This document shows positions 57,521-64,000 of a stretch of 64,000 nucleotides of DNA, one piece after another. The DNA comes from Forficula auricularia (Eukaryota > Arthropoda > Insecta > Dermaptera > Forficulidae): the NCBI GenBank assembly GCA_024734495.1, contig JALMQS010000278.1, positions 434,001 to 498,000 of the forward strand, written 5' to 3'. Within the stretch, counting starts at the first letter, position 1, and each line of letters begins with the position of its first letter. A program made the position numbers and the translations under genes. A model generated the notes under the pieces. It ran no database searches and was not told where the DNA came from. It worked only from the letters and a program-made list of their open reading frames with translations.

Positions 57521-59260
57521 TTCGCCGTTGGCTGCGTTTACATTGACCACATTGGCTGGGCTATGAGAAAAAGTCCAAATTTTTCGGCTGGATTAATTTT
57601 TTGAATTTTATTCTTATATAGGTAGGTACATATTCTAAATATTTTTTTTACATAAGTGTTTTGCTGGGATATATATAGCCTCCTGGCCAGCAAGATGCCC
57701 GTCAAAGGCGGGATTCGCAGCTTTTATCAAAATAATTCACAAGTCTTCTGAATGGAATTCTTACTCTATACAGGAATTGAAAGAGATAAGAAAGAACCGT
57801 CTGAGCAAAAAAAACAAAAAGTGAATGAGAATCAGGGAAATCAAAGAAATTATAAAAATCGAAACAAGTTTATGGGTAAAGTCTAACAGACCAAGTTCTA
57901 TAAACGAAACATCGTTCAACTCATAAACGTTGCGATAAACTATATATTTTGGTCTTAAATTGAATTTATATACTAAAAATAAAAGAAAAAGTTTTCCAAA
58001 TACTTTATGAAAATTTTAAGGCTTGTTAAAAAATAAGTTAAAGATGTTTTTAAATTAAGCTCTTTCTTTCAGCAATTAAGAAGGAAATAAAGAGATAAAT
58101 AAATAAAAAATTAATTGAAACTTATAAATTCAAAATGCGTACGCTTTTTTTAAATTTACACCCAGTATAAAACTAAATTTTTTTTTGAAACTTGGCCTTA
58201 GTTCATCGTTAATAGAAAATAATACATGCAAGCTGAGACTCTGGTCCAAGTTACGATGGTCGTTTCCCCTCGATTCTCGCCTCTTTCGCTTCTCTGAGCT
58301 CGGAAATTTGAAATTTGTCGTAAAATACAATTGGTCTGCCGGGAATTGAAACAACAAAACCATATTAACCCAGTTGTAGTGTTTACGTGACTGTAACAAG
58401 GGATCACAGGAAAGAGACGACGATGACTGTTCACGATAGAAGTCTTGAATGAAGACCCAAGGTCCTATGTCCCTCGGCAGGGCCCTCAAGAGGCTGTCTG
58501 TTAACTTTACAACTAATTGCGCTCTCTAGTATTTTGCGACAGGCATTTGCATCTCCGGGGGTTGCGGCTACCAAGCTGGAAATGTTATTTTTTAATGTTT
58601 AATATTCTCTTGCAGTCTTGGCTGGGCTTAATTTCTAAAACTTCAAATGGGGATCTGAGTCAAAAGTTTATTGTTTAAAATCGGAACGCTTTTATTTATA
58701 AAATGGAATAGTAAAGAGAAATAATATTTCAATGGAGTTTCCAATCCATTAACATTTTAGAACAAAACAACTAATATTATAAATTGAATTTCCAAATTTT
58801 TTTATCAAAAAAATTTGTTGTTTTTTTAATTGCGTTATTTTTTATTTGATTTTCACTGAAAATTGTAATGCTTTAATATATATCAATTAAGTTTCCAATT
58901 AGATTTGATATGGTTAGTGATTTTTGAATTTGATTAAAAAAAAATAATAAAAATAAAAATATATCTACCTATAGAAGCAAAAGTGGAATTTTAGCTTATA
59001 GGTCCCGGCAGTAGATTTAATTTTTTTAAGTTACACAACTTCAAAGATAATCTTATTAAATATTTTTGCTTTAAAACTTCATCTCTAATTTTGTATTAAA
59101 TCTCTAAAACTTGGGGACCACACAATAATTTTGAGATTTAGGCATTTGCTTATTCATTATAATCATTAAATCAGATTTTTTAAACTTTTCATAGGTGGGA
59201 AGGAACTTGAGTAGGGCTTGAGATGTATCAATCTGAAGAGTTATTTTACTTTTACTTCAG
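57521..59260. other. 1.7 kb without a supported gene; GC-elevated 58190-58610
   Basis: 58190-58610 is the longest non-repeat GC-elevated block apart from the gene. It includes TTTCCCCTCGATTCTCGCC, GTTTACGTGACTGTAAC, CCTCGGCAGGGCCCTC and GCATCTCCGGGGGTTGCGG. Two overlapping minus frames (119 and 78 codons) cross it, with no domain I recognise. A conserved enhancer or an unrecognised exon are both possible. Confidence 0.35.
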
Positions 59261-59263
59261 TAA

Positions 59264-59458
59264 GGGCCAGTTGTATGTCGGTTGGTAAAGTTGACAAAGG
59301 GTAAAACCTTAGAATTCACTTTGTGCTCGATGGGATGGCCAATCAGATGAAAGTGTGCGTCATCTGATTGGCCATCCGGTCGGGCTCAAGGTGAATTCTA
59401 AGGTTTAACCCCTTTTCAGCTTTTACAAAGACTTTACCAACCGACATACAACTGGGCC
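59264..59458. mobile_element. PIF/Harbinger-type MITE, 195 bp, TAA duplication
   Basis: Ends GGGCCAGTTGTATGTCGGTT and AACCGACATACAACTGGCC-like (CATACAACTGGGCC) are inverted. The flanks are TAA on both sides (59261-59263; 59459-59461). A GGGCC…TTG start with a 3-bp TWA-type duplication is characteristic of PIF/Harbinger. The arms meet near CATCTGATTGGCCATCC, giving an almost complete palindrome. No coding sequence. Confidence 0.8.
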
Positions 59459-59946
59459 TAAGTGAGTTAATCTTGAGTCGATCACTGGGGTAAAGTCATT
59501 TTCTCTTCTCTATTTTAGCAAATAAGCTGTTGGTTAATTGAATAAAAATCAAAGTAAAGCAATTGAGTGGTGAATTTAGCATTTTAAGGTTTTGAGACAC
59601 CCTCTCTTAGTGATATAAGGGTAAGTGTAATGAAAATAATTGAAAGAAGAAAGGGTTAGATCAACAAACGAGAGCTTTTACTCTTTCTCTTTCTGAGAGT
59701 ATTATCTTTATCCAGATACCAAACAAGTGTAAATAAAAATAAATAATTGAAAATAATATCATATTATAAAATAATAATAATAATAACATCTTCAAAGGGA
59801 TCTTTTAAAGAGGAACTTTTCAAAGAAATTAAATGTAGGTATGGTAAAATTAATTATAAATAGAAAATTAATTAGTTGAAGGATTCTCTTTGTAATCGAA
59901 TTCAATACAAAATTTTTTCCTTCAGTCTACTGAGAAATTATTTAGT

Positions 59947-60268
59947 TTTATATAGTCAGAACTTTGAATGGTAAACTTCTCTATGATATATGTAGGAGGT
60001 AATCAATTATTCTTGATAAATCAATTTTTTTTATATATTCTTTATTGTCATTGAGAGACGTTTCGACAACGATGTGACATCATCAGTCTTTTGTTTTGTG
60101 GTTTACAAACTGATGATGGCTCATCGTTGTTGAAACGTCTCTCAATGACAATAATTTTAAAAAAAATAAATAAAGAATATTAAAAAAAAATTGATATTAT
60201 CAAGTATAATTGATTACCTCCCACCTATATCATAGAGAAATTTACCACTCAAAGTTCTGACTATATAA
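59947..60268. mobile_element. Fold-back element, about 320 bp, CTGATGA motif in both arms
   Basis: Arms TTTATATAGTCAGAACTTTG, CTCTATGATATATGTAGG, GAGGTAATCAATTAT and GTCATTGAGAGACGTTTC are matched by inverted copies on the right. Each arm holds CTGATGATG…GAAACGTCTC (60061-60086 on minus; 60110-60135 on plus). No protein and no clear target duplication. Confidence 0.7.
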
Positions 60269-60831
60269 AAATTTTTATTTGCGTTTATAAATAAACAAGT
60301 TCCATTTCATTAAGAATGTTTTTTATAAATAGAAACATAGCTCATGCGGTTCAAATTACCTACCTGGTAGAATGTCAAGTTAAAAATATCGAATAACTTT
60401 CCATTTCATGGTTGATTTATTTAAATATGATCAAAGAAATCATTTAATTATTATAATTAGAAGAGGTTTGGTTCACGAATTGAAGGGTTTAATGTATAAT
60501 TACTAAATCAAATATTTATTTTCAAAAAAAGATTATATAATAATCAAGGTAGATAAAGTTGATAAATTATCGTTTTTCGACTTGAAGATTTTGTTTTTAT
60601 AAAGAATATTTAATTTCATTCGCATAAGGATTTAAGAAAGATTTAATTTAATTAGGGTATATAACTGTGAAATTTTTTGAAAAAAATAAAAAGGGCTAAA
60701 ATGGTACTACGATGAGTTACGGCAACGACAAACAGTTTCTTATGGCAAACCAACCGTAATTTAATATATTTCATATATTTAATCAAGAATTATGTTCTTT
60801 TTTAATTTCTTGAAGTACCTTTTTACTCCAG
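60269..60831. other. AT-rich non-coding stretch
   Basis: Nothing supported. Confidence 0.4.
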
Positions 60832-61417
60832 TTAAATTGTTCTCTAAAAGGGCCCTTGCGGGAAAATTTTGGGATAGTTTTGATTTCTTGATCCCATGTG
60901 TTTTTTGATGAGCTGAATCCGGATCTGAGGTTTGATAACAAAATTTCGTGGCGCAACATTGTCAAAAATGGAAAAAAAGGTAAAAAAAATCTCATTTTTG
61001 ACGGTTTTTGCTTATAACTCGAAAACTAACAACTTTTCGTTTACTTGGACCACTTTTTTTATAAAACTCTTAGATTTATAGATATCTAGCATTTTTCATG
61101 ACTGGATATGATCCGAATCTTCAAAAGTATCATGGAAAATGCTAGATATAAATCTAAGAGTTTTATAAAAAAAAGTGGTTTAAGTAAAAGTTCAAGTCAA
61201 AGTTTCCTAGAATCGTAGATTTTGAATAGGAAGGTTATTTACGAAAAGTTGATAGTTTTTGAGTTATAAGCAAAAAATGATATTTTTTTGCATTTATGAC
61301 AATGTTCCGTCTGGAAATTTTGTTAGCAAACCTCAGATTCGGATTCAGCACACCAAAAAAAAAAGGTCGAAGAAATTACAACTACCCCAAAATTTTCCGG
61401 CTAAAAACACAATTTAA
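60832..61417. mobile_element. Long fold-back element, about 586 bp
   Basis: Outer arms TTAAATTGT … ACAATTTAA, GGGAAAATTTTGGGATAGTT … CTACCCCAAAATTTTCC, GAATCCGGATCTGAGGTTTG … AACCTCAGATTCGGATTC. Inner arms ACTTTTTTTTATAAAACTCT, TAGATTTATAGATATCTAGC … GCTAGATATAAATCTAAGAG. The arms differ by many substitutions, so it is old. Short frames in either arm have no recognisable features. A solo hAT-like end (TCTGGCTACGCCATTGA, 61487-61511) lies just to the right. Confidence 0.65.
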
Positions 61418-64000
61418 GAGGACATTTGTTTTAATAAAAAAAATTCCCACTAAATATTTTGCTTTGTGGAATCCCCACCCCCCATGAAAATTTTCTGGCT
61501 ACGCCATTGACTACGATAGCCAAGAGATTATAGGATCTAAGATAGGTTTTCTTAACTTTATAATGGCAGTAAAAAAATAAAAATAAAACCTTATGTGTCT
61601 TATGTAGATACTTTTGTCACAGATTTTTGATCATAGACTAAATTAGTAAAAGTTAAAATTCATCATTTTCAAAATTTACCAGGTATATTTAGAGGGCAGA
61701 CGAAGATTGCTAACTTGGCGAGTCGAGTTATTGAATTAAAAGACAAATTGTCAATATCTTTATCTCTATCGTAGTCTGCGAAATTTTTTAAAGGACATAT
61801 TTGAGTGAAATATTTAGACTCAGATGGGTCCACTTTATAGGGTAGTGATTGGCCTGGATTACTTTTTGGCACTTGCGTTCAATTGTCGAAGGGGTGAATA
61901 TAACCTTTCTGACACAGTAATAAAAAGTATCCATACCGTTTCTGATTCAGTAGAGAAAGAACACTGTGAGGTATTATTAATAAGACCACAGACGTACTCA
62001 CATCCATCTATTATTATACAAACAAGAGTATCAAATACAAAACATCCTCTCTGTCTAAGAAGGTTGAATGTGTGAATGAAGCTTTAGGGGGTTCAATGAG
62101 TTAGGGCATTGTAAAATGCAAGATTAGTGGACATAAATTAACCCCTAGCTTTGAATAAATGAACATCCTTATGTTTCTTTAAGGCAAAATTTGCATTCAA
62201 AGAAATACTCAGTTTTGAAGTCGGAGGATATTGTAAAGCACAAACATATCTTATCACAAAGCTTCAAGATGCCTTAAGAAAATGCCAGAAAGATTTTTAT
62301 CAGTCCGCCTTTTGTTCTTGACTCTTTCAAATAATTTAAAAATTTTTATGTATCAAATAGTTTATAACTAAACTGAATCGAGAAAGTCTTGGATAAATCA
62401 ACTTAACAACATTTTTTATGAAAATTGACTGAAAAGTTTCCGTTTAAAGCCGATGATTCTTCAAACGGTAATTTGTTACATTATGAATGTCATTTAACTG
62501 GATTTCCTTTTAAATAAAAATAAATTAAAATCACTTATGAAAAAAAATGAATATTTAGATTGATTTGATCCGTTATTTTAGTTTGGAAAATGGGTTTTGC
62601 CTAGTTTTTTTTAATATGGAAGAGACAACTATTCTACAGCCGAAGGCAATACACGATTATCCTTTTTAAAAATAAGAATCATTTAAGAGGACAGGGACAG
62701 GCTTTTTAAATAAATAGAAGTGGGCGTATAATCCAATCGTCTGTAATTTGACCTCGCCAAAGACAAATACTAATTAAATTGATCAAATAACATTTGATAA
62801 AATGTTTACTGAGATGGGAGTGGAAATATAATACATTCTTGAAATAGATCTGATTTTGTAAGACGAAAGAAAGCCTGAAATCAATCAAAAACATATAAAT
62901 GCATTTGTTTATTATTAAAATGAAGCTATTATATCATATTTCATATGGAAAGTTTGTTCTTTTTTTAGATGGTTCTAACCTGAAAATGTTTTCACTTTCA
63001 TGATAATTTAATTTAAAAATCAGAAATCAACTGTTTTTGAACAAAGAGAATCAAATCTTTTAATAACTTTTTAAAATAAATGGTGTAACAAACAAAAATT
63101 GTTATCGTTTTTTAAGCAGATATTTTGAAAAGTACAAGTATTTTTAGTATTTTAATCAAGAGATTTAATAATTTTCTAAAAACGATAATAGTCAAAATTT
63201 ACTTTTGATTCTAAAAAAGGCAATGAGTATTGTCATTTACCGTGAAAAAACTATTGTTGTATGAGAAGGCAAAATTATAAGAAATTGTTATGATTTAGGT
63301 TAGCCCCTGAAATTTAGGGTACAACATAATCAGTTTTGGTATACTGATTAATTATAAATATAAGAAACTGCACATTTGGTTGCCTATCTAACAGGCTCTT
63401 AAGTTTTAAAAATAAATATTTCTGATGTTGGAGGATAAAAGATAGGTATGTAGAAGTGTCTAGGGGCAGTTATTAACTTGGTACAAGGCCGTAACCTGGT
63501 TAGGGGAGAATGGATATACTCCTAGGAGTAGGAGACATGACCTCCCTGATGCCCAGATTGCTTTTTTTTTTTATCTATTTATATTAAATTTTTATTGAAC
63601 GTTTTATTTATATCCTGTAAAATTTCGAGTAGACTTGTAGAAAAAATATATTTTTATTAATATTCTATTTAATTTTTCAACACTTTGTATGTTATGTTTT
63701 AAGGTTTTAAGTAATAATTTTTACAGGATATTTTTAATTCTTTCTAAATGGGACTAGTGGTACATTATTTTATAAAACCATCTATATTAGAGAATTGAAG
63801 ACAGGAATAAAACAATAATCGGTAAGGAAAAGTTATAAGTCGTTTTAAACAAGGAGTTCTTATAAAAATGAGACTTATTTTTGTTGGTTTCTGAATAACT
63901 TCTTAAATGCATGCTATTTTGAATTTTAAAATTTATTAGAATTTCGTGCCTAGCATTTCGTAGAGAGAAGATGAGATTTTATAGGCTCATAGCGCGCGGC
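61418..64000. other. 2.6 kb without a supported gene
   Basis: An 83-codon plus frame (61824-62075) and a 67-codon minus frame (61669-61872) overlap and show no domain. Near 63484 ACAAGGCCGTAACCTGGTTAG looks like a solo hAT MITE end. Otherwise AT-rich. Confidence 0.4.

Noticed and set aside
61824..62075. 83-codon plus frame
   Set aside because: Overlaps an antisense frame, lacks recognisable motifs and splice context.

Overview
This is an AT-rich animal nuclear window, roughly 30 % GC by eye. It has one convincing host coding exon and a very dense load of small, mostly non-autonomous transposable elements. There are no operons, ribosome binding sites, bacterial genes or CRISPR arrays. The mix of hAT-like MITEs, long fold-back elements, LINE 3' ends, tRNA-derived SINE heads and a disordered, basic, proline-rich signalling-type protein fits an arthropod. 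A crustacean such as a copepod is my best guess, but that is an inference.

Layout. 1-1.0 kb: an imperfect tandem duplication and a very G-rich, strand-biased block. 1.3-4.5 kb: a diverged direct repeat pair, a 473-bp fold-back element with a 14-bp target duplication, a second palindrome and an interspersed repeat. 7.4-12.6 kb: two hAT-type elements with 8-bp target duplications either side of a 'GAAGTCGGT' family repeat. 13.5 kb: a tRNA-like SINE head. 17-21 kb: several interspersed repeats with partners elsewhere in the window. 25.6-31.5 kb: a 69-bp tandem array, a TA-flanked MITE, a LINE 3' end, a miniature hAT and two striking palindromes. 33.9-35.7 kb: the host gene's 5' coding exon on the minus strand, with an apparent splice donor and a CpG-rich promoter-side block. 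37.1-37.5 kb: a second CpG-rich block. 39-51 kb: hAT MITEs (one built around a minisatellite), fold-backs, a second 'GAAGTCGGT' copy, a SINE head and a LINE relic. 51.4-54.4 kb: three insertions with 12-14-bp target duplications. 54.6-61.5 kb: hAT-like MITEs, a Harbinger-type MITE and two long fold-backs. The rest is AT-rich sequence in which I see no gene.

The minus-strand gene runs leftward. Its first coding exon (449 codons plus one base) ends in a phase-1 donor near 33.89 kb. No following exon could be identified in the 33.9 kb to the left, so the intron is probably very long and the gene continues outside the window.

The most unusual signal is a set of fold-back elements, several with 12-14-bp target-site duplications. 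Several fold-backs or repeat fragments contain a recurring CTGAWGA - hairpin - GAAA motif resembling a hammerhead ribozyme core. Some share a terminal GTTTCACCTTGCACC-type end. Long target duplications and hammerhead-like motifs are expected of RNA-mediated (Penelope-like or retrozyme-like) mobility, not of cut-and-paste MITEs.
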